From positions 1 through 64,000 of the forward strand of contig NZ_LMIW01000009.1 in assembly GCF_001429185.1 (NCBI RefSeq): a DNA stretch of 64,000 bases, in the 5' to 3' direction. The DNA comes from Terrabacter sp. Root85. Lineage in GTDB: Bacteria > Actinomycetota > Actinomycetes > Actinomycetales > Dermatophilaceae. This document shows, piece after piece, positions 45,964-53,667 of this stretch. How positions within the stretch are numbered: the stretch's first letter is position 1; each line of letters opens with the position of its first letter. The position numbers and the translations under genes were made by a program. The notes below the pieces were generated by a model. The model did no database searches. It was not told where the DNA came from and saw only the letters and a program-made list of their open reading frames with translations.

Positions 45964-46548
45964 CTACGCGGGCGCCTCGCCCGCAGCGACGTCGAGGTGC
46001 GCGCGGCGTCCGTCCCGGTCGAGCACGAGGATGACCTCGACCGGCTCGTCGTCGGCGGTGATGGCGTGCGGGACCATCGTCGAGAACTGCGCCGACTGGC
46101 CCTCCTCGACGAGCACGACGCGCTCGCCGAGGTGCAGCCGAGCCGTCCCCGACAGCACGGTGAACCACTCGTGACCCGGGTGCACGCCGAGCCGGCCGCT
46201 GTGGCGCGTGGCCGTGATCCGCATCTTGGCCACGACCAGACCGTGCGGCTCGTCCTCACGCGTCAGCAACCACGTCGTGCGCCCCTGGGTCGTGTCCCGG
46301 CGCGGGTGGATGACGACGTCGTCGTCGCTCGCGAGGTCGACGAGCTCGTCGATGGTCGTGCCGAGCGCGCGGGCGATCGGACCGAGCTGGTCGATGGCGA
46401 TCCGGCGGTGGCCCGTCTCGATCCGGCTCAGCGTCGACGGGCTGAGGCCGCACCGGCCGGCGAGGGCGTCGAGGGACCACCCGCGGGCGACGCGGAGGCC
46501 GCGGATGCGGGCGCGGATCACTGCGTCGAGGTCGAGTTCTTGCGTCAT
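45964..46548 (-). CDS. XRE-family regulator with C-terminal cupin
   Basis: The 194-residue protein joins an HTH_3 domain (IRGLRVARGWSLDALAGRCGLSPSTLSRIETGHRRIAIDQL) to a cupin sensor (HPGHEWFTVLSGTARLHLGERVVLVEEGQSAQFSTMVPHAI). Such regulators sense small metabolites. It is divergent from the methyltransferase gene across 48 bases holding ACGGT(5)ACCGT. TACGAT (46556-46561 on this strand) is seven bases before its ATG. It converges on the ATPase gene three bases away. Confidence 0.9.
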   Translation of the reverse strand: MTQELDLDAVIRARIRGLRVARGWSLDALAGRCGLSPSTLSRIETGHRRIAIDQLGPIARALGTTIDELVDLASDDDVVIHPRRDTTQGRTTWLLTREDEPHGLVVAKMRITATRHSGRLGVHPGHEWFTVLSGTARLHLGERVVLVEEGQSAQFSTMVPHAITADDEPVEVILVLDRDGRRAHLDVAAGEAPA

Positions 46549-46574
46549 CGGCAAGATCGTATGCCGTGTGCGCA

Positions 46575-46589
46575 ACGGTGTCCTACCGT
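46575..46589. promoter_or_regulatory. inverted repeat in the XRE-methyltransferase gap
   Basis: ACGGT and ACCGT flank GTCCT. The right arm overlaps TACCGT (46584-46589), the likely -10 box of the methyltransferase gene, so a bound regulator would repress it. Confidence 0.5.
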
Positions 46590-46596
46590 GACACGT

Positions 46597-47508
46597 ATGT
46601 CGCACGCACAGCACGGAGACGCCCCCGCCCACCACGGACACGGTGACCACGACGGCCACAGGCACGACGACCTGGCGTCCGAGGCCGAGGGCGCCGACCT
46701 GCTCGACCTCGACGGCGACGTGCTCCGGACCTACTGGGACGCGGCGCTCGACTGCATCACCGCGGCCCTGGTGTCGTCGCCGGCCGACGAGCAGGGCGCG
46801 CCCGCCCGGGTCGTCGACCTCGGTGCCGGCACCGGCACCGGCACGCTCGGACTGGCCCGACGGCTGCCCGACGCCGAGGTCGTCGCCGTGGACGTCTCAG
46901 AGCTCGCCCTCGTGCGTGTCGACGCCAAGGCGCGGGCCGCCGGCGTGGGCGACCGCGTCCGCACCGTGGTGGCCGACCTCGACGCCGGATGGCCCGACCT
47001 GGACCCGATCGATCTCACCTGGGCCTCGATGTCGCTGCACCACCTCGCGGACCCGAACCGCGCTCTCTCCGACCTTCGTCGGATCACCCGCGACGGGGGT
47101 CTGGTCGCCGTGGCCGAGTTCGACGAGCCGCTGCGCTTCCTGCCCGACGACCTCGGTCTCGGCCGTCCCGGTTTCGAGGGCCGGGCGCTCGGCGTGCTCT
47201 CCGCCGTGCACGCCGAGGTGCTGCCCTCCATCGGCGCGTCCTGGGACGAGGTGCTCCGCGAGGCCGGCTGGACGGTGGTCGACGAGCACGACGTCGTCAT
47301 CGACGAGCGCTCGCCGGACCATCCGCTCGCCGGCCGCTACGCCCGGGCCTGGTTCGACCGGCTCGCGCACGGCCTCACCGACCGGCTGGACGCCGAGGAC
47401 CTCCGCACGCTCGAGGCCCTGCTCGACGACGACGGCCCCCACGGTCTGCTCCACCGCACCGACCTGCACCTGCACGGCGTCCGCACGGTGACGATCGCGC
47501 GCCGCTGA
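46597..47508 (+). CDS. class I SAM-dependent methyltransferase with His-rich N-terminus
   Basis: The 303-residue protein starts with a His/Asp/Gly-rich stretch (HHGHGDHDGHRHDD, residues 12-25) that looks metal-binding. A Rossmann methyltransferase core follows: RVVDLGAGTGTGTLGLARRL (motif I), VVAVDVSELAL, and the post-I WASMSLHHLADPNRALSDLRRI. The substrate is unknown. TACCGT is seven bases before ATG, giving a leaderless start. The divergent XRE-cupin protein is its likely regulator. Confidence 0.87.
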   Translation: MSHAQHGDAPAHHGHGDHDGHRHDDLASEAEGADLLDLDGDVLRTYWDAALDCITAALVSSPADEQGAPARVVDLGAGTGTGTLGLARRLPDAEVVAVDVSELALVRVDAKARAAGVGDRVRTVVADLDAGWPDLDPIDLTWASMSLHHLADPNRALSDLRRITRDGGLVAVAEFDEPLRFLPDDLGLGRPGFEGRALGVLSAVHAEVLPSIGASWDEVLREAGWTVVDEHDVVIDERSPDHPLAGRYARAWFDRLAHGLTDRLDAEDLRTLEALLDDDGPHGLLHRTDLHLHGVRTVTIARR

Positions 47509-47664
47509 CCGGTCCCGGTCTGCCGACTGCACGCCGATGGGGAGTGCTCCCCGCTTTCCGGCGCGCCGGCCGGGAGCGGCTGTCCTAGCGTCGGATCCGG
47601 GACGAAAGCCGGGCGACCGCCCGACGGCCCGGGGGCCCATGGCCCCACGACGACAGGGGACACC

Positions 47665-48534
47665 ATGAAGAAGACGATCGCGCCGGCCGCCGTCGCGGCC
47701 GCGCTCGCCGGGGCCGTTGTGGCTTCGGCACCCGCCGCGCAGGCCGCCACGGCGCGCAACGGCGTCTGCGAGACGGGCGAGTTCTGCCTCTACTACAACT
47801 CCGGCAACGGCGGGTCGCTCGTCGACCTCGCGAACAGCCAGTCCGACTACGGCACCGGGTCCGGGTGCGTCACCTTCGTCTCGGCGGGCAACGGCCAGGG
47901 GCAGTGCGTCAAGAACAACGCCGCGTCGGTCTGGAACCGGGAGGCCGCCGTGGCGACGGTCTTCTACCGGAGCGGCTACTCCGGGGCCATCGACTCGGTC
48001 GACCCGGGCGTCATGGCAGACCTGCGTCCGGAGCTGAAGAACGAGAATGCCGGCCACATCGTCGGCGTCGCCACCAACGACGCCTTCGAGTACGGCGTCT
48101 ACCACTCGGCGGGTGCTCGCGTGACGGCGTGGTTCGACGGCTACCTCAACACCCCGGGGCGACACGAGGGCATCGACGTCGCCTACCAGTCCGGCGCCGA
48201 CGTCTTCGCCGTCCTCGGCGGCACCGTGACCCGGGTGACCGAGGGCAGCGACGCGACGGATGCGCTGTCCACGCTCGCGGTCTACAACGCCACCTACGAC
48301 AAGACCGTCGTCTACCTCCACCTCAACCCGTTGGGCTTCGCGGTGGGACAGTCGATCTCGAAGGGCCAGAAGATCGGCGACGAGGCGGCTCGCGGCGCCC
48401 CTGCCACGCACACCCACGTCGAGATGCGCCCCGGGCGCCAGACCGCGGCGACCTTCAGCAGCGACACGACGCTCGTGAATCCGGTGCCCACCCAGTTCTG
48501 GATGGACCGCCGCTACAACGCCTGCTGCCAGTGA
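47665..48534 (+). CDS. secreted I36 inhibitor-like / M23 peptidase fusion
   Basis: The 289-residue precursor has a signal peptide (MKKTIAPAAVAAALAGAVVASAPAAQA). Residues 30-105 follow the peptidase inhibitor I36 / crystallin-like pattern (NGVCETGEFCLYYNSGNGGSLVDL ... CVKNNAASVWNREAAVATVFY) with paired Cys. Residues 130-270 are an M23 peptidase with metal ligands H167 and D171 in RHEGIDVA and the HTHVEM pair (about 250). M23 enzymes cut peptidoglycan crossbridges. The joined domains are unusual. The upstream 156 bases hold a GC-rich leader with small hairpins and no firm promoter. Confidence 0.87.
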   Translation: MKKTIAPAAVAAALAGAVVASAPAAQAATARNGVCETGEFCLYYNSGNGGSLVDLANSQSDYGTGSGCVTFVSAGNGQGQCVKNNAASVWNREAAVATVFYRSGYSGAIDSVDPGVMADLRPELKNENAGHIVGVATNDAFEYGVYHSAGARVTAWFDGYLNTPGRHEGIDVAYQSGADVFAVLGGTVTRVTEGSDATDALSTLAVYNATYDKTVVYLHLNPLGFAVGQSISKGQKIGDEAARGAPATHTHVEMRPGRQTAATFSSDTTLVNPVPTQFWMDRRYNACCQ

Positions 48535-48539
48535 CGCGT

Positions 48540-48570
48540 CGGGTGTGGCCGACGCGCTCGGCCACACCCG
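48540..48570. terminator. bidirectional hairpin terminator
   Basis: A 13-bp perfect stem (CGGGTGTGGCCGA with 48558-48570) around CGCGC, five bases after the I36-M23 stop and before the convergent YdjM-like gene. Confidence 0.85.
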
Positions 48571-48594
48571 AGGCCGGCGCGTCAGCTGGGCGCC

Positions 48595-49332
48595 TCAGCC
48601 GGGGACGGCGAGCTGGACGGTGCGCCAGGTCGTCCGGAGTGCAGGACCGATGACGTCCACGCCGCCGGCCATCGTCACGACGAGCCAGGCCGCCGCCACG
48701 GTGAGAGCCGGCCCGACGACGTAGCGCTCGACGGCGTGGTCGGTGCTCAGGGCCAGGTAGTTGTAGCGGTGTCCGTGCACCGGCCAGAAGAGCGGGCAGC
48801 CCTGCACCGTGGCCATGTCGCCGAGGAGGTGGACCACCACCCCGACCGCGACCGCCCACGGCACGACGTCGACGGGGAAGGAGTCGAGCACGGCGCCACG
48901 AGTCAGCATCGCGCCCATCAGCAGGCAGAGCAGGGTGTGGCCCACCGTCGCCCGGACCATCGTGACGCGCAGGGCCGCCGCCGCGAGGGCGAAGAGGAAC
49001 GACAGGAACAGACCGAGGGGCAGGCCGCCGACGTTCGTCAGGTAGGCCGCGAGTGCGGTGAAGGCCGCCAAGCCGAGGAGCGAGTGGGTGCCGTTGCGGT
49101 GCCCGCCACTGACCAGTCCCACGCACCAGGCGATTCCGGCCGTCAGCGGCCCGAGGGAGCGTGCCGGTGTCGCGTGCGCGTGGTCGATGTCCGGGAGCAC
49201 TGCGGCGCCCGCCGCGGTCACGGCTGCGACCGGGACCGCCCAGGCCTCGACGGGGACGCCGTGGTCACGCAGCAACGGCGTCAGGGCGAGCACGGCCACC
49301 GCCCCGGACAGGGCATGAGTCCTACCGAGCAC
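48595..49332 (-). CDS. YdjM-like membrane-bound metal-dependent hydrolase family protein
   Basis: The 245-residue multi-pass protein has the family landmarks: MLGRTHALSGAVAVLAL, LPDIDHAHATPARSLGPLT, GGHRNGTHSLLGL, and near the C-terminus VHLLGDMATVQGCPLFWPVHGHRYNYL. The conserved His/Asp residues in these motifs are thought to bind metal. E. coli YdjM is LexA-regulated; no SOS box was seen here. Its role is unknown. Confidence 0.87.
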   Translation of the reverse strand: MLGRTHALSGAVAVLALTPLLRDHGVPVEAWAVPVAAVTAAGAAVLPDIDHAHATPARSLGPLTAGIAWCVGLVSGGHRNGTHSLLGLAAFTALAAYLTNVGGLPLGLFLSFLFALAAAALRVTMVRATVGHTLLCLLMGAMLTRGAVLDSFPVDVVPWAVAVGVVVHLLGDMATVQGCPLFWPVHGHRYNYLALSTDHAVERYVVGPALTVAAAWLVVTMAGGVDVIGPALRTTWRTVQLAVPG

Positions 49333-49456
49333 CGCGGGTCACCGATCGCACGACGGCAGACTCTAGCCAGCCGGCGCGGTGACGCCGACACCGGGGGCCA
49401 GCCGTCTCGGCGAGCCGTATGCCTCCCAATTCCATTGTGTGGCAGGGTTGCCGATC

Positions 49457-50236
49457 GTGCCTGCTCGCTCCTTGCCCCCGCTCCTGGCTGTTCTCGTCGC
49501 GGCGGGCGTGGCGCTGGCCGGCTGCGGCCTGCCGCTGTCGTCGCCCGGCGCCGGCCTTCCGCACGCCCCGACCCGCGTCGTGCCCGGCAGTGCGGCAGGC
49601 GGAGCCACCGCGAGCTCCGGGCCGTCCCCCGTCCCGCCCCTGACACCCGCGCTAGCGCGCGCGGCGCTCACGACGCTCGACGGCCTCCCGGTCAAGGGCC
49701 GGGCCCCCAAGACCGGCTACGACCGGGACGCGTTCGGCCCCGCCTGGAGCGACGACGTCGACGTGAGCCTCGGACACAACGGCTGCGACACCCGCAACGA
49801 CGTGCTGCGCCGCGACCTCGTCGCCGAACGGTTGAAGCCCGGCACACACGGATGTGTCGTCGTCTCAGGCACGCTCGCGGATCCCTACACCGGGCGCAGC
49901 ATCACCTTCGTCCGGGGACGCGCCACGTCGGCGAAGGTGCAGATCGACCACGTCGTTGCCCTCGGCGATGCCTGGGTCACGGGTGCGCAGCAGCTGACGG
50001 CGACCGAGCGCAGGACGCTCGCAAACGACCCGCTCAACCTGCTCGCCGTCGACGGCCCGACGAACAGCGCCAAGCGTGACGCGGACGCCGCGTCGTGGCT
50101 GCCTCCGAACAAGGCCTACCGCTGCACCTACGTCGCGCGTCAGGTCGCCGTGAAGTCGCGCTACCGCCTCTGGGTCACCGCGGCGGAGAAGGCGCAGATC
50201 GCTCGGGTCCTCACCGGGTGCTCGCGAGCACGCTGA
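49457..50236 (+). CDS. lipoprotein with DUF1524-type HNH nuclease domain
   Basis: GTG 49457 gives a 259-residue precursor with lipobox LAGC (LLAVLVAAGVALAGCGLPL). The C-terminal 150 residues match secreted DUF1524/HNH proteins of actinobacteria: YDRDAFGPAWSDD, NGCDTRNDVLRRDL, then QIDHVVALGDAWVTGAQQ, NDPLNLLAVDGPTNSAKRD and ASWLPPNKAYRC. The DH and N...K residues fit a beta-beta-alpha-metal nuclease. It should act on extracellular DNA. AGGG lies ten bases before the start; other starts upstream exist but add no signal. Confidence 0.85.
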   Translation: MPARSLPPLLAVLVAAGVALAGCGLPLSSPGAGLPHAPTRVVPGSAAGGATASSGPSPVPPLTPALARAALTTLDGLPVKGRAPKTGYDRDAFGPAWSDDVDVSLGHNGCDTRNDVLRRDLVAERLKPGTHGCVVVSGTLADPYTGRSITFVRGRATSAKVQIDHVVALGDAWVTGAQQLTATERRTLANDPLNLLAVDGPTNSAKRDADAASWLPPNKAYRCTYVARQVAVKSRYRLWVTAAEKAQIARVLTGCSRAR

Positions 50237-50258
50237 CTCCGGCTGACGCCTGGGAGGT

Positions 50259-50330
50259 GGAAGGGCCGGACCCCACCTGACTGCCAAGCCGTGAGGGAGG
50301 GGTGGAGTGGCAGTCAATCCCGGCCCTTCC
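50259..50330 (+). other. nested inverted repeats with pseudoknot potential
   Basis: GGAAGGGCCGG (50259-50269) pairs with 50320-50330, and TGACTGCCA (50278-50286) with TGGCAGTCA (50308-50316). CCCCACC (50271-50277) can pair with GGGGTGG (50299-50305), which crosses the second stem. It may be the terminator of the HNH gene or a structured leader of the acyltransferase gene. Confidence 0.6.
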
Positions 50331-50568
50331 AGTAGGACACGCTACGGGACGCGGGGTGCCCTGTGGGGGCGAAGATCCCCGTGAATCCTGTCGATTCGAC
50401 GGGAAATGCGCCTTTCGTCGGGCTCGTGGGCGTCACATCCTCGGTGCACCGTTCTCCCGGAATCGCCCGAACCGCGTTCGCCGCGCACGTCGACCACCCG
50501 CGAGGCGGTGCGACCTAGCCTGCTGGCATCCGGGGTCCTCGGCATCCCGGCGACCTCTGGCGGACCCG
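50331..50568 (+). promoter_or_regulatory. leader/promoter region of the acyltransferase gene
   Basis: Nothing protein-coding is convincing here: the long in-frame extension upstream of the acyltransferase start is Arg/Pro-rich and lacks conserved features. TAGCCT near 50516 is a candidate -10 box, which would give a leader of about 45 bases. GTCGATTCGAC near 50389 is a short palindrome. Confidence 0.4.
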
Positions 50569-52581
50569 ATGCCCAGACCGACAGAACGCCCGACCGCCTA
50601 CGTGCCGGGGCTCGACGGAGTGCGTGCCCTCGCGGTGGCGGCTGTCGTCGGCTACCACCTCGGTGTGCCGGCCCTTGGCGGAGGGCTGCTCGGGGTCGGG
50701 GTCTTCTTCACGCTCAGCGGCTTCCTCATCACGGGCGTCCTCGTCGCCGGGTGGGAACGTACGCGGACCGTCGGACTCAGCCGCTTCTACGTGCACCGGG
50801 CCCGTCGGCTGCTTCCGGCCGTCGTCGTGCTGCTCGTCGTCGTGTCGTTCGTGTCCGTCGTCACCCACCCCGACGCCGCGGGTGAGCGCCTGGCCGAGTC
50901 CGTGGCCGCCCTGCTCTACGTGAGCAACTGGAAGACGATCTCGGACGGCGAGTCCTACTTCCAGCGGTTCAGCGGGCCGGGACCCTTCGACCACCTCTGG
51001 TCCCTCGCCGTCGAGGAGCAGTTCTACGTCGTCTGGCCCGTGCTCATGCTCGGACTCCTCGTCGTCGTGCGGGGTCGGCTGCGTGGCGTGGCGACGCTGA
51101 CGACCGTGCTCGCCCTCGCGTCGTTCGTGCTCCTCTGGCTCCTCGCCGTGCCGGGCTTCGACAACACGCGGGCCTACGAGGGCACCGACGCGCGGGCCGG
51201 AGGACTCCTCGTCGGCGCTGCCGTGGCCCTCGTCTGGCGCCGCGGCTCACTGCCACCACTGTCCGACCGAAAGGACCGTCGGGCTCTCGACGGCGTCGGC
51301 GTCGGCTGTCTCGTCGTCGTCCTCGCCCTCATGACGCTCACGGACGAGTACTCGCTGTCGCTCTACCGCGGCGGACTGCTGCTGCTGTCCCTCGCCACGG
51401 CCGGCCTCGTCGCGGTCGTGTCGCACCCGCGGTCACGACTCGGCCGCCTGCTCGGGGTCCGGCCCCTGCGCTGGGTCGGCGAGCGGTCGTACGGGATCTA
51501 CCTCTGGCACCTGCCCGTCGTCGCCCTGACCGGCCCGGACGTGCTGCGCGGGCATCACGGGCTCAGGGGCGCGCTCCAGCTCGGGCTGACGCTGCTGCTC
51601 GCGACGCTGTCGTGGAACCTCGTCGAGGACCCGATCCGACGGCGCGGCTTCCGGCGCGCCCTCCGCCCGCGACGGCCGCGACCCGGCGACCTGCCGCGCG
51701 CCGTGCCGTCGATGCCGGCCGTCGCCGCCGGCACGATCGCCCTGGCCCTCGTCTCCGTCACCTCGCTCAGCGCCGCCGCGCTCGTCGGCGGGGGACGGGC
51801 GGACGACCGGGCGCTCGACCCGGGCGACCCGCCCGCGCCGCCGACGACCGCCGCGACCTCGACGTCCCCACCCGCGTCACCGCCGTCCCCGACCTCAACG
51901 CCGTCCCCGACGTCACCGACGTCACCGACCGCGCCGCCCTCGCACCCTCCGGCGCGGACGTCGTGCACGTCCCTCGTCCACATCGGGGACTCGACGTCCG
52001 TCGGTCTCGTCGACCCGGCATACCAACCCCGTGCGTCGACGCGGCTGCCCGCCCAGTACGCCCGCGTCGGGGTCACGAGCTTCGTGCCGGACATCCTCGG
52101 CGCGCGCTCGATCGTCGAGACGTTCCGGGGGCAGCCGAACGCCGAGAGCGCCGTGACGTCACGGACCACGCAGGGGTACGCCGGGTGCTGGGTCCTCGCG
52201 ATGGGCACCAACGAGGTCGCGAACCAGTACGTCGGGGGTGTCGTGCCGCTCGCCCACCGGATCGACCTGCTGATGCGGCCGATCGGCAACCACCCGGTGC
52301 TGTGGCTGACGGTGCGCACCACCGACACCTCGGGGCCCTACGCCGACCGTGAGATGGAGAAGTGGAACGCGGCCCTGCTCGACGCGTGCAGCCGCTACCC
52401 GACCATGCGCGTCTACGACTGGCGCACCGAGGTGCACCGGTCGTGGTTCGTCGACGACGGGATCCACTTCACGACGCGGGGCTACACCGAGCGCGGCAAG
52501 CGCATCGCCGACGCGCTGGCCCGGGCCTTCCCGGCCGCAGGGGCGCCGGCCCCCGGCTGTCTCGTGCAGTCGGGAGACTGA
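50569..52581 (+). CDS. acyltransferase-3 membrane protein with C-terminal SGNH domain (OafA-type)
   Basis: The 670-residue protein starts YVPGLDGVRALAVAAVVGYHLG, the family start with the catalytic-type His, and has about ten helices including FFTLSGFLITGVL and DHLWSLAVEEQFYVVWPV. After a basic stretch, one more helix and a Pro/Ser/Thr spacer comes an extracytoplasmic SGNH domain: HIGDSTSVGL (about 471), GTNE (about 545) and DGIHFTTRGY (about 630). Such proteins O-acetylate cell-wall or surface glycans. The spacer repeats TSPTSP-like units. Confidence 0.9.
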   Translation: MPRPTERPTAYVPGLDGVRALAVAAVVGYHLGVPALGGGLLGVGVFFTLSGFLITGVLVAGWERTRTVGLSRFYVHRARRLLPAVVVLLVVVSFVSVVTHPDAAGERLAESVAALLYVSNWKTISDGESYFQRFSGPGPFDHLWSLAVEEQFYVVWPVLMLGLLVVVRGRLRGVATLTTVLALASFVLLWLLAVPGFDNTRAYEGTDARAGGLLVGAAVALVWRRGSLPPLSDRKDRRALDGVGVGCLVVVLALMTLTDEYSLSLYRGGLLLLSLATAGLVAVVSHPRSRLGRLLGVRPLRWVGERSYGIYLWHLPVVALTGPDVLRGHHGLRGALQLGLTLLLATLSWNLVEDPIRRRGFRRALRPRRPRPGDLPRAVPSMPAVAAGTIALALVSVTSLSAAALVGGGRADDRALDPGDPPAPPTTAATSTSPPASPPSPTSTPSPTSPTSPTAPPSHPPARTSCTSLVHIGDSTSVGLVDPAYQPRASTRLPAQYARVGVTSFVPDILGARSIVETFRGQPNAESAVTSRTTQGYAGCWVLAMGTNEVANQYVGGVVPLAHRIDLLMRPIGNHPVLWLTVRTTDTSGPYADREMEKWNAALLDACSRYPTMRVYDWRTEVHRSWFVDDGIHFTTRGYTERGKRIADALARAFPAAGAPAPGCLVQSGD

Positions 52582-52647
52582 CCGGCCGGGACGCCCCGGC
52601 CACCAGCCGGTTTCGCGACGAGGCCTCCGGGAGGGCATGCTCGTCGC

Positions 52648-53652
52648 ATGCGCCCGGCCCTCGACCTCCTCCTCGTCGTGGCGCTCCTGGGCCTCGCGGT
52701 CCACCTCGCGCGTGCCGACCCGCGCCGATGGCGGATCGGGGTCCTGCTCCTCGGCACCCTCTGGGCCGTGCTGTCGGCGGTCGGGGTGGACGTGCTCGTG
52801 CTCCCGCAGGTCCTCTCGGTCGTGCTGGGACTCCTCTTCGTCGGCAACGGCCTGCGCCTGCTGCGCCCGCAGGGCCGGGGTCCGACCAACGTCCTCGCGC
52901 TGCTCCTCGGCATCGCGATCCTGACGGCGACGGCCGTCGGGACGGGTGTCGTCGGCTCCGGTGCCGCCGGCGCGATCGCCGCCGTCCCGACGGGGCCGGA
53001 GGTCCTCGGGATCGTCGTCCTGCTCCTGCCCGGCTACCCGGCGCTCGCCTTCGGCAGCTTCGCGCTCTACTGCCTGACCTACCGGCGCCACCGCGCCCGC
53101 GCCGAGCCGGCGGCGGTCGTCGTCCTCGGCTCGGGACTCGTGGGCGGCACGGTGCCGCAGCTGCTCGCCCACCGGCTCGACGCGGCCGCCGACGCGTGGC
53201 GCGCAGAGCGCGACCGCGGCCACGAGTGCCTCCTCGTGCCGAGCGGCGGGCAGGGCGACGACGAGCCGATGTCCGAGGGGATGGCCATGACCGCGTACCT
53301 CATGGCCCACGGCATACCCCAGGCGTCGGTCGCGACCGAGGACCGCGCGACGACGACCGAGGAGAACCTGCTGCTCTCACGCGAGATCCTGCGGTCGCGC
53401 GGGATCGGCGACGCCGGGCCCCTGCGCGTCGTGACGAGCAACTACCACGTCGGCCGCGCGGCGCTGCTGGCCCGGCGCCTCGGCATCGACGCCGACGTCA
53501 CCGGCGGGCCGACGGCGTGGTACTTCGTGCCGAGCGCCTTCGTGCGCGAGTTCCTCGCCGCGCTGACGCTCCACCCGCGCACCAACCTCGCGGGCCTCGG
53601 CGTGTGGGCGGCCTGGACGGCCTGGCTCGCGTATGCCGTCCTGCCCGTCTGA
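52648..53652 (+). CDS. YdcF/SanA-family membrane protein (DUF218)
   Basis: The 334-residue protein has four or five N-terminal helices, then a DUF218 domain: AAVVVLGSGLVGGTVPQLLAHRLDAAADAW, LLVPSGGQGDDEPMSEGMAMTAYL, ATTTEENLLLSREIL and VVTSNYHVGRAALLARRLG. The family's conserved Gly, Ser and Asn residues are present. YdcF-type proteins are linked to cell-envelope upkeep, with unknown chemistry. It follows the acyltransferase gene in the same direction. Confidence 0.88.
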   Translation: MRPALDLLLVVALLGLAVHLARADPRRWRIGVLLLGTLWAVLSAVGVDVLVLPQVLSVVLGLLFVGNGLRLLRPQGRGPTNVLALLLGIAILTATAVGTGVVGSGAAGAIAAVPTGPEVLGIVVLLLPGYPALAFGSFALYCLTYRRHRARAEPAAVVVLGSGLVGGTVPQLLAHRLDAAADAWRAERDRGHECLLVPSGGQGDDEPMSEGMAMTAYLMAHGIPQASVATEDRATTTEENLLLSREILRSRGIGDAGPLRVVTSNYHVGRAALLARRLGIDADVTGGPTAWYFVPSAFVREFLAALTLHPRTNLAGLGVWAAWTAWLAYAVLPV

Positions 53653-53667
53653 GGGCGCCGCGCGCGG

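Noticed and set aside
50302-50568. N-terminal extension of the acyltransferase
   Set aside because: The open frame continues upstream, but it is Arg/Pro-rich, covers the structured element and is not part of the family; the start at 50569 fits.
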